Positions 17,124-26,223 of a DNA stretch of 64,000 bases are shown here, piece after piece. The DNA is from Falsiphaeobacter marinintestinus. Its GTDB lineage: Bacteria; Pseudomonadota; Alphaproteobacteria; Rhodobacterales; Rhodobacteraceae. The translations under genes were made by a program, and so were the position numbers. Every line of letters begins with the position of its first letter. The first letter of the stretch is position 1. The stretch covers positions 124,001 through 188,000 of the forward strand of contig NZ_VOGO01000003.1 of NCBI RefSeq assembly GCF_007923355.1, read 5' to 3'. Under the pieces are notes generated by a model. It ran no database searches, was not told the origin of the DNA, and saw only the letters and a list, made by a program, of their open reading frames with translations.

Positions 17124-18229
17124 CAGGATTTATCTTTCTTGTCGGCCCTGGGGATACTGAGTTTGCCGTCAATCGACATCAGGATCGCCACCGGGCGTGT
17201 TGCGGGAATTTGGCTAAGGATGATCAGGATTCCGACTGTCAGCGGAACGCTTAAAAACGCACCGATCAGACCCCAGACCGCGCTCCAGAACGTCAGCGCG
17301 ATAATCACCATGAAAGTCGACAGGTTCAAGGATCGACCCAATAAGGCGGGGTCAAGAATATTGCCGATCAGGAACTGGACGGTGCCGCAAAAGAACACAA
17401 TCACCAGAAAGGGCGTGATCGAGTCAAACTGGACCAGCGATACCAATGCTGGAAAGATCACCGCCACCACCGACCCGATGGATGGAATAAAGTTCAGCGC
17501 AAAGGTCAGAACCGCCCAGGTTTCGGGGAAGTCCAATCCCAGAACGCGGAATGCAGCATAGCTGAACAGGGCTGTCAGAGCACTGATGAAGGTTTTGACC
17601 CCGATATATCGCTGCAGACTGTCCGAAATCGTGCCTATCATCGTCGAAATCTCGTGCCCGAGTTCCGGGTCGCGAACCGCGAGTAGCATTTTATGCGCCA
17701 TGACCGTCCGTTCGGCCATCATGAATCCCACATAAATGCAGATCAGCAGGAAGGCGTTGATAAAGGACGTGGCCCCACCAAATGCGCTTAGTGCAAGACG
17801 GGACAGGTCAATGTTGATCAGGTTGGTTTGCAAAACCGCCGTCAGGTCAGCCCCCAAAAGCCCACCGATGCGGGTGATCGCCTGATCGAACTGGGCCTCA
17901 TAGCGGGGCAGGGCGCGGGTGAACTGGGTCGCCTGACTGCCCAGCACATACATGATTGCAAGCAGTCCGCTCAGCACCAGCAGCACGCCCACAAGGTTGG
18001 CGAACCAGCGCGGCAGTGTGAAAAACGGATTAGATATTCGCAAAACCCAGTCACTGGCCGCGATGATCAGAACGAAAACCAACACGGCCAGCGTCAGCGG
18101 CACAAGAAACCCGGCCCCGGCGCTGAGCCCGAAGACGGATACCGCCAGTACGATCATGACATCACGCACCACCGATAGCGACGGTCTCAGAATTCCGGGA
18201 TCGGGATCGTCTTCAGGGGTATGTTTCAA
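17123..18229 (-). CDS. AI-2E family transporter (PerM/YdiK type), copy 1
   Basis: A 368-residue polytopic protein with about eight membrane helices and the conserved C-terminal block of this family (FIPSIGSVVAVIFPALVSL, then GNILDPALLGRSLNLSTFMV and WGLIGAFLSVPLTVGILI). Some members export autoinducer-2, others act as Na+/H+ antiporters, so the substrate is open. The apparent start at 18229 is TTG; no ATG or GTG exists upstream in frame before the preceding gene's stop, so either TTG is used or a short internal start. It is the second gene of a minus-strand operon and has a paralogue transcribed in the opposite direction at 18610. Confidence 0.83.
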   Translation of the reverse strand: MKHTPEDDPDPGILRPSLSVVRDVMIVLAVSVFGLSAGAGFLVPLTLAVLVFVLIIAASDWVLRISNPFFTLPRWFANLVGVLLVLSGLLAIMYVLGSQATQFTRALPRYEAQFDQAITRIGGLLGADLTAVLQTNLINIDLSRLALSAFGGATSFINAFLLICIYVGFMMAERTVMAHKMLLAVRDPELGHEISTMIGTISDSLQRYIGVKTFISALTALFSYAAFRVLGLDFPETWAVLTFALNFIPSIGSVVAVIFPALVSLVQFDSITPFLVIVFFCGTVQFLIGNILDPALLGRSLNLSTFMVIIALTFWSAVWGLIGAFLSVPLTVGILIILSQIPATRPVAILMSIDGKLSIPRADKKDKS

Positions 18230-18243
18230 TTTATGCTTCGGAC

Positions 18244-18477
18244 CTAAGTTTTCTTCATACGATCAAAAGCGGACTTGAGCTTGAGTCCAAGGTCGCGGGC
18301 CGCATCAGCGACTTCTTCGGAAGATTTTTCAAGTTGGGCTTTGGCCGCGAACTTGTCCCATTCTCCGACCAGCTCATCCCATTCGTCTTCAGCTTCCTTA
18401 GAGCCGAGATGCAGCTGTAGTTTGATCTCGTCTCGGGTTTGTTTGAGTTTTTCTACCCAGTCGTCTGTGGTCGACAT
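18244..18477 (-). CDS. Small helical protein of unknown function
   Basis: This 77-residue protein is highly charged and predicted helical throughout (DDWVEKLKQTRDEIKLQLHL, then EKSSEEVADAARDLGLKLKS), with no signal peptide or membrane helix. Its stop is 14 bp before the AI-2E transporter start, so it heads that operon. The heptad-like spacing and mixed charge suggest a coiled coil or an apolipoprotein-like amphipathic helix. The family name is not known to me. Coding is supported by the clean ATG, the third-position GC bias and its operon position. Confidence 0.65.
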   Translation of the reverse strand: MSTTDDWVEKLKQTRDEIKLQLHLGSKEAEDEWDELVGEWDKFAAKAQLEKSSEEVADAARDLGLKLKSAFDRMKKT

Positions 18478-18609
18478 ATCTGAAATTCCCCATCAATCTA
18501 CCTGAGCCGCATTTCATATACGGTCGGGACGATGTTGCATCGTCCGGGCGAGTTGTGCAACGTCGCCGTAGTGGCGATGTGCCCAGTTTCTGTCGCGATC
18601 CGAGGTCGA

Positions 18610-19695
18610 ATGCCTGGCTTTCCTTCAATATCGAACGATGTGATGCGATGGCTGGCGCTGTTGGTGGCAACGCTGGTGATTTCGGTCGGTTTTTTCAGAA
18701 TGACCAGCGGCTTGCTGGTCCCGCTGGTTCTGGCGGCCATTGTCGGTGCCATTTCCCGGCCCATGAACCAATGGATTGCGCGGCATCTGGGCGGGCGCAT
18801 TGCCCTGAGCAGCGCGATCAGCCTGTTGATGCTTGCGGCACTGGTTTTCATTCCCCTGATGGGCCTGCTGACCCTCGCCGTGTCCCAGGCCGCAGCGCTT
18901 TTGGATGGTCTTGAGACCCTTGCCACCCGCGTCGAAAAGACCGAATGGGATCGTGCGCTGCCGTCCTGGCTGCCGTTCGAAGGCACCCTGCAGGATGTGT
19001 ATGACAAGGCGCTGGAAAGTATTGGGACGATCGCGCGCGAAGCGGCGGGCTTTTTCGTAACCTCGGTTTCGGTCGTTACCATCGGGGCGGCGACGTTTTT
19101 CCTGCACTTCTTTGTCTTCCTTTATGCCTTGTTCTTCTTTCTCCAGATGGACACGCCAGTGATCCTGCAGATCCTGCGGTTTTCAGGTCTGCGACATAAA
19201 ACGCAGGTTTTGCTGAACGAACGTATCGTGTCGGTCAGTCGCGCCACGATAAAAGGCACGTTGATGATTGCGCTGATTCAGGGCAGCATGGGCGGCATCA
19301 GTTTCGCGCTGGCGGGCATTGATGGGGCAGCGTTCTGGGCCGTTGTGATGATGGTACTAGCGATGTTGCCGGGATTTGGCGCCCCCTTTGGCGTTGTTTG
19401 CGGAGCGATTTACCTTGGTGTCGAAGGTCAGTATATCGCCGCAATCGTTATGCTGGCCTGGGCCACCGTGATCAGCGTGATTGACAACCTGTTGCGCCCG
19501 ACGCTGGTGGGCCGAGATGCGCAGTTGCATGATCTGATCATTTTGGTCAGCACGCTGGGCGGTCTGGGCATGTTTGGTGCCACCGGTTTGATACTTGGCC
19601 CGGTGCTGGCGGGTTTGTTTGTTGCCATCTGGCAAACATTGGCCGAAACCATGGGCGAAACAAACTTACCCGAACAAGAAACGCCGGATGCCTGA
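18610..19695 (+). CDS. AI-2E family transporter, copy 2
   Basis: From ATG at 18610 with GAGG just upstream, the protein is 361 residues; a TTG at 18532 would add 26 residues unlike a membrane protein. Paired N-terminal helices (ALLVATLVISVGFF and GLLVPLVLAAIVGAIS), a long soluble middle (about 110-150) and the family C-terminal block (MLPGFGAPFGVVCGAIYLGV and DNLLRPTLVGRDAQLHDLI) are present. It is divergent from the other AI-2E gene, with 132 bp between the small gene's start and this start. Its last codons overlap the BrkB gene (ATGCCTGA), implying coupled translation of the two integral membrane proteins. Confidence 0.85.
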   Translation: MPGFPSISNDVMRWLALLVATLVISVGFFRMTSGLLVPLVLAAIVGAISRPMNQWIARHLGGRIALSSAISLLMLAALVFIPLMGLLTLAVSQAAALLDGLETLATRVEKTEWDRALPSWLPFEGTLQDVYDKALESIGTIAREAAGFFVTSVSVVTIGAATFFLHFFVFLYALFFFLQMDTPVILQILRFSGLRHKTQVLLNERIVSVSRATIKGTLMIALIQGSMGGISFALAGIDGAAFWAVVMMVLAMLPGFGAPFGVVCGAIYLGVEGQYIAAIVMLAWATVISVIDNLLRPTLVGRDAQLHDLIILVSTLGGLGMFGATGLILGPVLAGLFVAIWQTLAETMGETNLPEQETPDA

Positions 19696-20590
19696 ACTTA
19701 AACGCCAACCTCCGCCCCAGCCTGTGGAACGCAAGTCAGCGCGCGATTTCCTGCAGGCGTTCCTGCATGCCTTTGTTCGCTTCAATCGCAAGAACGGCGC
19801 TGTGATGAGCAGCCATGTCGCCATGTCGATGATGATGGCGTTGTTCCCATTTATCCTGTTTGTCGTGTCGCTCGCCGGGATCATTTATCAGGACGTTCCC
19901 GAAGATGTGCTGATCGAGCTGTTTTTTGGCTATTGGCCCGAAGATGTGGCGGCTCCGATTGTCAAAGAGGTGCACGCCGTTCTGGCCACGGCCAATACCC
20001 GACTGTTGACGGTTGGGGGCGTTCTGGCGATCTATTTCGCCTCGAACGGCGTGGATGCGGTGCGCGTGGCGTTGTGCCGGGCCTATCACGACACCGATCC
20101 GCGCCCCTTCTGGGAAACCCGCGCCATCGCCATCGGCTGCGTGATCGTGGGGGCCGGCGCGTTGTTGCTGGCCGTCGTTCTGGAAATCTGGAACCCGCTT
20201 TACACCAATATGGTGACAGCCTCGGTCCCCGGAGAGATATCATCTTGGTTCTCAGGCGTCGGGCCAAGCTGGTTGGCCATTCTCAGTTTGCCAATGCTGG
20301 CCGTCCTTGTGTGTCATCTGGTCCTGCCGGGGCGACGTCACAGTTTCTGGCAAGTTTTGCCGGGGGTCGCGATGACACTGGCGTTATGGGCGATTTCGGG
20401 CTGGGCCTTTTCAATCTATATCGCCAGATTCGCCACTTACAGTGCAACCTATGCCGGTTTGGCCGGGGCCATGTCTGCACTCATATTCCTGTACCTAATG
20501 TCCGTCATCCTGATACTCGGGGCCGAATTCAACGGTGCCCTTTTGGGTGTGACCGATGCCGATGATGACGAGGAAATGTCACATGCCTGA
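19688..20590 (+). CDS. YihY/BrkB-family inner-membrane protein
   Basis: With the ATG at 19688 the protein is 300 residues with about six membrane helices. The family features are visible: a basic N-terminus, SSHVAMSMMMALFPFILFVV, a soluble loop with SNGVDAVRVALCRAYHDTDP, and the final helices with ATYAGLAGAMSALIFLYLM and LILGAEFNGALLGV. The older annotation ribonuclease BN for this family is wrong; BrkB/YihY are integral membrane proteins of unclear transport function. The gene overlaps the AI-2E gene in front and the cytochrome gene behind, both by the same 8-nt ATGCCTGA arrangement, so all three are made from one mRNA. Confidence 0.85.
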   Translation: MPELKRQPPPQPVERKSARDFLQAFLHAFVRFNRKNGAVMSSHVAMSMMMALFPFILFVVSLAGIIYQDVPEDVLIELFFGYWPEDVAAPIVKEVHAVLATANTRLLTVGGVLAIYFASNGVDAVRVALCRAYHDTDPRPFWETRAIAIGCVIVGAGALLLAVVLEIWNPLYTNMVTASVPGEISSWFSGVGPSWLAILSLPMLAVLVCHLVLPGRRHSFWQVLPGVAMTLALWAISGWAFSIYIARFATYSATYAGLAGAMSALIFLYLMSVILILGAEFNGALLGVTDADDDEEMSHA

Positions 20591-22511
20591 TCGCGTTCGT
20601 TTTGGTTTTGTCCTGTGTTTGGCGATCTGGCCCTTTGGCGCGGCTTGGGCGCAAGAGCCCCCGGAATACGTCGGATCAGAGGCCTGTGTCGGCTGTCATG
20701 AAGAAGCCGCACAAGCGTGGACGGGGTCTCACCACGATTTGGCCTGGACCGAGCCCGGTCCGGACACGGTTGTTGCCGACTTTGATGGCACCCAGTTTGC
20801 CCTTGATGGGATGGACGTGGCGTTTCGCCAAGAGGACGGCGATTATTTCGCCAAGGTGACCGAACAGGACGGGGTCACGACCGATTACAAAGTCCACTCC
20901 GTTGCAGGGATCGAACCGCTTCAGCAATATCTGCTGGAAACGGAACCGGGGCGTTTGCAAAGCTTCGATGTGGTTTGGGACACTGAGAAAGGCGAATGGT
21001 TTCATCTGTATCCCGATCAGGATCTGCCACCGCAGGACGGCTTGCACTGGACCGGACCCTACAAAACCTGGAACGCACGCTGCGCTGAATGTCATGCCAC
21101 GGGGTACAAGCGAAACTTTGGCCCGCGCACGCAAAGCTATGCGTCTACACAGGTTGAAATTGGTGTCGGATGTGAAGCCTGTCACGGACCAGGATCATCG
21201 CATCTGGACTGGACCGTCGGCAAAGAACTCTCGGAAGAACTGGATGCGTTCGGTTTCACGATGAGCTTCGGGCAAGGCGATACCGAGGCCGAGATCCAGC
21301 AATGTGCAGGGTGCCATTCAAGACGCGAGTCGTTGGGCGACGGCAATCCGGTTCCCGGCAGCCCTTACCACGATGATTTCACCTTGGCCCTGTTGCGACC
21401 CGGATTGTATCACGCGGATGGGCAGATCCAGGACGAAGTGTATGTTTATGGCTCGTTCCTGCAATCCAAGATGTATGCCCGTGGGGTCGGCTGCATGAAT
21501 TGCCACGACGCACATGGTGCAACGCTTAAGGCCGAAGGCAACGCCGTCTGCACCCAGTGTCATTCGGCCGCCGGAAATCCCGATTTCCCAACCTTGCGGC
21601 AGGCCGAATATGACACGCCTGCGCATCACAACCACACCGAAGGCAGCGAAGGGGCACAGTGCAAATCCTGCCATATGATCGAGCGGGTTTACATGGGCAA
21701 TGACGGAAGACGCGACCACAGTTTCCGGGTACCGCGCCCGGATCTGGGGGCCGAGACCGGTGCGCCGGATGCCTGCACAGATTGCCACGACGATCAGACG
21801 CAGGCCTGGGCAGCTGACCAGATTGCAACCTGGTTCCCGGACTCGCAGCATCGCGGGCCGCATTATAGCGAACCTTTTGCTGTGGCGCGCGACAACCCGC
21901 AGGCTGTATCCGGTTCATTGATTGACATCGCTATGGATGAAGGCCAGCCGGACATCGTGCGGGCAACGGCGCTGTACTTGCTGCAACCTCTGTCGTCGCC
22001 AGAGCTGGCTGATAATGTGGCTCCATTGCTCAGCAATCCTGACCCCTTGGTCCGGGGCGGGGCTGCTGTTCTGCAACGCGGTGCGCCCATTACTGAACGG
22101 GCCGACCGGTTACGCGGCGCATTGTCTGATCCCATGCGGTCGGTTCGAATTGCAGCAGCCAAACAGATGCTGGATGCACCGGCAGAGCAATTGCAGCCGT
22201 CACAGCGGGCCTTGCTGCAAGAGGCGATGAATGACTGGCAACGGTCGCTGGCACTGCGGTTGGATTTCCCAGAAACCCATCTGGTTCTGGGCGGAATGGC
22301 GTTGACGTTCCGAAACGCCGAGGCGGCTGAGCGTGCGTTTGGCGAAGTCGTGCGTATGGATCCCCAACGGGCCGAGGCCTGGCCAATGCTGGTGCGCCTG
22401 ACGCAAATCACGCGTGGGCCTGATGCCGCACGGGCCGTATTGCGCGATGGGATGAAAGCGGTACCGGACAATCCCGAACTGCTGCGTTTGTGGGAAGAAC
22501 TGAACCGCTAG
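20583..22511 (+). CDS. Secreted eight-heme c-type cytochrome with HEAT/TPR-like C-terminus
   Basis: The 642-residue protein starts at an ATG overlapping the BrkB stop and has a signal peptide (MPDRVRFGFVLCLAIWPFGA, then AWAQ). Eight CxxCH haem-binding motifs occur in order: CVGCH, CAECH, CEACH, CAGCH, CMNCH, CTQCH, CKSCH and CTDCH, all in the first two thirds. The last third has no haem sites but helical repeats: HEAT-like segments (VRATALYLLQPLSSPELADN) and a TPR-like end (NAEAAERAFGEVVRMDPQRA). Members of the multihaem-TPR group are periplasmic electron-transfer or redox enzymes of unknown substrate. No quinol oxidase or membrane haem anchor is encoded beside it; its only operon mates are two transporter-like proteins. 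Confidence 0.88.
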   Translation: MPDRVRFGFVLCLAIWPFGAAWAQEPPEYVGSEACVGCHEEAAQAWTGSHHDLAWTEPGPDTVVADFDGTQFALDGMDVAFRQEDGDYFAKVTEQDGVTTDYKVHSVAGIEPLQQYLLETEPGRLQSFDVVWDTEKGEWFHLYPDQDLPPQDGLHWTGPYKTWNARCAECHATGYKRNFGPRTQSYASTQVEIGVGCEACHGPGSSHLDWTVGKELSEELDAFGFTMSFGQGDTEAEIQQCAGCHSRRESLGDGNPVPGSPYHDDFTLALLRPGLYHADGQIQDEVYVYGSFLQSKMYARGVGCMNCHDAHGATLKAEGNAVCTQCHSAAGNPDFPTLRQAEYDTPAHHNHTEGSEGAQCKSCHMIERVYMGNDGRRDHSFRVPRPDLGAETGAPDACTDCHDDQTQAWAADQIATWFPDSQHRGPHYSEPFAVARDNPQAVSGSLIDIAMDEGQPDIVRATALYLLQPLSSPELADNVAPLLSNPDPLVRGGAAVLQRGAPITERADRLRGALSDPMRSVRIAAAKQMLDAPAEQLQPSQRALLQEAMNDWQRSLALRLDFPETHLVLGGMALTFRNAEAAERAFGEVVRMDPQRAEAWPMLVRLTQITRGPDAARAVLRDGMKAVPDNPELLRLWEELNR

Positions 22512-22532
22512 TTATCAACAGCATGTCAGACC

Positions 22533-22577
22533 GTGGCAGAACAGGGAAAAACCCTGCTTCTGCCACGTTGCGCACTT
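22533..22577 (+). terminator. Strong stem-loop after the cytochrome gene, probable terminator
   Basis: Arms GTGGCAGA (22533-22540) and TCTGCCAC (22559-22566) pair fully, and inside them CAGGG (22542-22546) pairs with CCCTG (22552-22556) around an AAAAA loop, with one small internal mismatch. A T5 run follows a few bases later (CACTTTTTCC). It starts 22 bp after the cytochrome stop. Confidence 0.6.
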
Positions 22578-22601
22578 TTTCCGTTGGCAATGTGCATGTC
22601 T

Positions 22602-22796
22602 ATGACCATGCACACAAACCCCGGCCCCCAGCGCCATGCGCAATTGTTTGAACTGCTGCGGCAGAAATCGCTGGCCGATCAGGTGGCCCGTCGCATCAAG
22701 CGTGCAGAGCGGAATGCACCGTCACGCGGTGACACGACCATGTTGAAAATGCAGGCGTTGCGGTCGTTGCAGGCCCCAAGGCCTAGTCACGCCTGA
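22602..22796 (+). CDS. Possible small basic protein
   Basis: An open frame of 64 residues from ATG 22602; several in-frame ATGs lie at 22590-22608 and the true start is unclear. It is basic and helical (RHAQLFELLRQKSLADQVAR, then RIKRAERN), and its third codon positions are mostly G or C, as in neighbouring genes. There is no strong ribosome site and I do not recognise the family. It sits between the cytochrome terminator-like hairpin and convergent rlmE. It may be a real small gene or chance. Confidence 0.35.
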   Translation: MTMHTNPGPQRHAQLFELLRQKSLADQVARRIKRAERNAPSRGDTTMLKMQALRSLQAPRPSHA

Positions 22797-22805
22797 GAAC
22801 TACAG

Positions 22806-23522
22806 TTACCCGCGAAAACCCGTCGCAACCACGAACTTTTCTGAACTGTCCGACCGGGACGAAGGCGGTTTCACGTTTGCCACTTTGTCAAACTTCTGTT
22901 TGAGCAGCTTTTGCATCTCGCCCTCGGCACCGCCAGCCAGAACCTTGGCGACGAACGTGCCGCCGACCTCCAGAACATCAAACGCGAAATAGGCCGCAGC
23001 CTCGCACAACGCGATGATGCGCAAGTGGTCGGTCTGTTTGTGGCCTGAGGATGAAGCCGCCATGTCAGACATCACCACGTCGGCCTTGCCGCCCAGCCAT
23101 TCCTTGACCTGCAGATCGGCGTCATCGGCCATGAAATCCAGTTGATGAATCTCGCACCCTACGATTGGTTCGACCTCTTGCAGATCGACACCCAGAATGG
23201 TTCCGACCTTTTTGCCCGATCTTTCGTCCAGCGCATTCACCCGCTTGACGGCCACCTGACACCAGCCACCCGGGGCACAGCCCAGATCGACCACGCGTGC
23301 GCCGGGGACCAGAAACCGGAACTTGTCATCCACTTCCATGATCTTGAAGGCCGCACGACCGCGATAGCCTTCTTTCTGAGCACGTTGCACATAGGGATCG
23401 TTCAGCTGGCGCTGCAACCAACGGGTCGAGCTGAGCTTGCGCCCGCGCGCAGTCTTGACCTTGACCGTCAGGTCACGGCGCCCGCGTCCGGATGTGTTCT
23501 TTCCTGTTGGTGTCTTGGCCAC
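22806..23522 (-). CDS. rlmE: 23S rRNA (uridine-2552 2'-O)-methyltransferase
   Basis: Starting at GTG 23522 the protein is 238 residues, the usual size for RlmE/FtsJ of alphaproteobacteria, with a basic N-terminus ([20 protein letters not shown]). Catalytic KDKE elements are visible: Lys in [16 protein letters not shown], Asp in [20 protein letters not shown], Lys in [12 protein letters not shown] and Glu near the C-terminus. The SAM site is [15 protein letters not shown]. The enzyme methylates U2552 in the A-loop of 23S rRNA late in 50S assembly. The open frame extends upstream to 23711, but that extension overlaps the Ppx gene and is not conserved. It probably shares a transcript with the Ppx/GppA gene 83 bp upstream. 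Confidence 0.9.
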   Translation of the reverse strand: MAKTPTGKNTSGRGRRDLTVKVKTARGRKLSSTRWLQRQLNDPYVQRAQKEGYRGRAAFKIMEVDDKFRFLVPGARVVDLGCAPGGWCQVAVKRVNALDERSGKKVGTILGVDLQEVEPIVGCEIHQLDFMADDADLQVKEWLGGKADVVMSDMAASSSGHKQTDHLRIIALCEAAAYFAFDVLEVGGTFVAKVLAGGAEGEMQKLLKQKFDKVANVKPPSSRSDSSEKFVVATGFRG

Positions 23523-23605
23523 GATACGTCTTTCATTCTTGCATTGCAGCGATATGGCCGCTGCAACGCGTGTCTGCAAGGGCGGAACATGCCGCAACGG
23601 ACCGT

Positions 23606-24718
23606 TCAGAACGGCCCGTCCTCCAAAACCCCATCCGCGCTCATCTGCGCATACAGCAATCCTTCGCGCAGACCTCGGTCTGCCACAGACAGCCGATCTG
23701 TCGGCCAACAACGCAACAGCGCCTGCAGGATCGCGCTGCCGGACATGATCAAAGCCTGTCGGTCTTCGCCGATGCGTGGATCGCGGCGGCGTCCTTCGGG
23801 GCCAAGCGTCAGATATTCGCGGATCACCTTGTCGATCTGTTCCGACGTCATCCGCAGCCCGTCGACCTTGGTCCGGTCATAGCGTTTCAACCCGAGATGG
23901 CTGGCAGCAACAGTGGTGACTGTGCCGGACGTGCCAACGATCTGAAACCGCTCGCGCGCCTGTTCCCCCTGATAGGGTGAGAAACTGGCAAGGTTTTCCT
24001 CAAAGAACCAGCTCATCAGAGCAAACCGGGCCGAGTCGTCTTCGACGTCGTTGAACTGATCGCGCAGCGTCGCAACGCCCAAAGGCACCGAAATCCAGTC
24101 GACCACCTTGGCCGCCGGAAAGGGGCTTTCAGGCGGATGGAACCCAGCATGCAGACGCATGATCGCGGCAGGACGGTCGCGCCGAGGGACAGAAGAAATG
24201 TCGATCCAGACAAGCTCGGTCGAGCCCCCGCCGATATCGACAACCAAAAGCTGCTCGGTCCGGGTCGACACCAGCGGCGCGCATGAAATGACCGCCAGCC
24301 GCGCTTCTTCCTCGGGTTCAATGATTTCCAGCGTCAGACCGGTCTCGCGTTTGACCCGCCGGATGAAATCACGCGAGTTTTTTGCGCGGCGGCACGCCTC
24401 GGTCGTAACAAGCCGCATGCTTGTGACCTTGTTGCGTTTCAGTTTCTGCTGGCAGATCCGAAGGGCCTGTATGGTGCGGGCCATGGAAGACCGCGACAAA
24501 CGACCAGTTCGTTCCAACCCGCTTCCGAGTTGGACCGATTTCGAAAAACTGTCGACCACATGAAAACCGCTGCCCTTTGGCTGGGCAATCAACATGCGAC
24601 AACTATTTGTGCCCAAATCCAGAGCCGCGTACAGCTCATCCGGGTTGGGCGGTTTCGGCACGGGGCTTTCAACCACTTTCGGGAACGCGCCCGCACCAAT
24701 GGGACGCTTGGGCGCCAT
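23606..24718 (-). CDS. Ppx/GppA-family phosphatase
   Basis: The 370-residue product is a single Ppx/GppA domain with an N-terminal Pro-rich leader. Actin-like ATPase-fold motifs are visible: phosphate 1 [16 protein letters not shown] and phosphate 2 [16 protein letters not shown], with [12 protein letters not shown] between. Members are exopolyphosphatases and/or guanosine pentaphosphate phosphohydrolases. At this size, without the C-terminal HD-like domain of E. coli Ppx (about 500 residues), it belongs to the short alphaproteobacterial type; which activity dominates is not decidable. It is upstream of rlmE, a pairing common in this order. Confidence 0.85.
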   Translation of the reverse strand: MAPKRPIGAGAFPKVVESPVPKPPNPDELYAALDLGTNSCRMLIAQPKGSGFHVVDSFSKSVQLGSGLERTGRLSRSSMARTIQALRICQQKLKRNKVTSMRLVTTEACRRAKNSRDFIRRVKRETGLTLEIIEPEEEARLAVISCAPLVSTRTEQLLVVDIGGGSTELVWIDISSVPRRDRPAAIMRLHAGFHPPESPFPAAKVVDWISVPLGVATLRDQFNDVEDDSARFALMSWFFEENLASFSPYQGEQARERFQIVGTSGTVTTVAASHLGLKRYDRTKVDGLRMTSEQIDKVIREYLTLGPEGRRRDPRIGEDRQALIMSGSAILQALLRCWPTDRLSVADRGLREGLLYAQMSADGVLEDGPF

Positions 24719-24961
24719 CAGTCACGCCCTCCGATTTCGAGTTACCCTGACAATAGGCGCGTGAATTCATTCCTGCAAGAGACGCGATGCCGGATGGTTC
24801 ATCATCTTCATGAGGATTTAGGGTCACGGCCCGGGTGGATTGCGCCAACTCGGTCAGGTAGGTCTTTGCGAGGTCGCAGGAAAAGCGTGTTCTGTCGAAA
24901 ACAGGCGTCGGTGTGCGGACTGTCTGGCGTAAACAAAATGCATCGATAAGGGGAATCAGAC

Positions 24962-25258
24962 ATGCCCGATGTTACGGTCGTCTACTGGCGCGATATTCCG
25001 GCTCAGGTTATTGTTGGCAAAGGACGCCGCGGGGCCAAGCAACAGCTGGCCGAGCGGTTCGAACAAGCCATTGATCGCGCGGCGATGAAGGCCGGAGCCG
25101 GTGACACCGATGCCTATCTGGCCGAATGGCGCAAAGCTGCGCCGTATTCGGTCGAGGGTGATCCGGCCGAGATCGTCAAGGCCGAGGCAGAACGTCTGGA
25201 AACCGAATTCGATCAGGACCGATTAAAGGTTCTGATTGGCAATGACGGGTGGGCATGA
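24962..25258 (+). CDS. PF13769-type small protein of a folate C1 cluster
   Basis: This 98-residue acidic protein (VTVVYWRDIPAQVIVGKGRR at the N-terminus, helical afterwards) is the family labelled virulence factor in domain databases, a name without clear basis. In alphaproteobacteria it commonly sits in front of a MetF-like reductase and a methyltetrahydrofolate:cobalamin methyltransferase, and that is so here: the next start is 26 bp away. It begins at an ATG preceded by GGGGA. It has no signal peptide or membrane helix. It may be an accessory or regulatory subunit of the methyl-group pathway; the biochemistry is unknown to me. Confidence 0.75.
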   Translation: MPDVTVVYWRDIPAQVIVGKGRRGAKQQLAERFEQAIDRAAMKAGAGDTDAYLAEWRKAAPYSVEGDPAEIVKAEAERLETEFDQDRLKVLIGNDGWA

Positions 25259-25284
25259 GCCCGCGTTCAGTATTGGAGGCCATG

Positions 25285-26211
25285 ATGGCACTGTTGAACT
25301 TCCGCAAGAAAGACACCGCCCGCGACATTCCGGTAAACGGTCAGGTCGAAGCGTTCCTGCAAGGCTATTCGATCGAGGTGATGCCACGCACCGCCGCAAA
25401 GGTCGAAGATTTCCGCGCGCTGCTGCCCGAAGGCACCCGGGTGTATATCGCCCATATCGAAGGCACTCCGATCGACGAAATGGTTTCGACGGCCAAACGG
25501 TTGGCTGAAGACGGATACCCCGTGATGCCGCATTTCCCCGCGCGGATCATCAAGGACCAGGCGACGCTGGCCGACTGGATCGCCCGTTATCAGGGTGAGG
25601 CGGGCGTGGATCAGGCGCTGCTTCTGGCGGGCGGTGTGAACGAACCTCACGGAGCCTTCGACAGCTCGATGCAATTGTTGGAAACAGGGTTGTTCGACAA
25701 GGCCGGGTTCAAGCGGCTACATGTTGCGGGCCATCCCGAGGGCAACCGGGATATTGACCCGGACGGGTCAATGACCAACGTCGATGATGCACTGCGTTGG
25801 AAACAGAAGTTTTCGGAAACCACCGATGCCGAGATGGCGCTGGCCACCCAGTTTGCCTTTGACGCCAAACCAATCATCGCATGGGCGGACGGTTTGAAGG
25901 CCGCCGGCATCGACCTGCCGATCCATATCGGCATCGCAGGACCTGCGAAGCTTCAGACCTTGATCAAGTTCGCCATCGCCTGCGGTGTCGGCCCGTCGCT
26001 GAAAGTTCTTCAAAAACGTGCAATGGACGTGTCCAAGCTGCTGCTTCCGTACGAACCGACCGACGTTTTGACCGAACTGGCGGCACACAAGGCTGCGAAT
26101 CCCGATTTCAACATCACCAACGTGCACTTCTTCCCGCTTGGCGGCATCAAGACCAATGCCAACTGGGCCATTGAAAACGGCGGCGCTTCGGCGCAGCCCG
26201 CCAACGTCTGA
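25285..26211 (+). CDS. Methylenetetrahydrofolate reductase-like protein
   Basis: I use ATG 25285, which has GGAGG five bases upstream; a second ATG 3 bp earlier and a GTG at 25249 are less well placed. The 308-residue protein has the MetF TIM-barrel look: VYIAHIEGTP early, HFPARIIKD, LLLAGGVNEPHGAF, LHVAGHPEGNRDIDPDGSM and TQFAFDAKPIIAWADGL. MetF reduces 5,10-methylene-THF to 5-methyl-THF with FAD. The divergent sequence and clustering with the small PF13769 protein and a THF-cobalamin methyltransferase suggest a dedicated catabolic or salvage version, possibly working in the oxidative direction, rather than the methionine-pathway enzyme. That direction is inference. Confidence 0.82.
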   Translation: MALLNFRKKDTARDIPVNGQVEAFLQGYSIEVMPRTAAKVEDFRALLPEGTRVYIAHIEGTPIDEMVSTAKRLAEDGYPVMPHFPARIIKDQATLADWIARYQGEAGVDQALLLAGGVNEPHGAFDSSMQLLETGLFDKAGFKRLHVAGHPEGNRDIDPDGSMTNVDDALRWKQKFSETTDAEMALATQFAFDAKPIIAWADGLKAAGIDLPIHIGIAGPAKLQTLIKFAIACGVGPSLKVLQKRAMDVSKLLLPYEPTDVLTELAAHKAANPDFNITNVHFFPLGGIKTNANWAIENGGASAQPANV

Positions 26212-26223
26212 GAAAGACCCCGA

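Noticed and set aside
24719-24961. A cobalamin, SAM or SAH riboswitch before the folate one-carbon operon
   Set aside because: I looked for the B12-box (GCCACTG), the SAH core and SAM-II elements and saw none. A covariance-model search would be needed to be sure.
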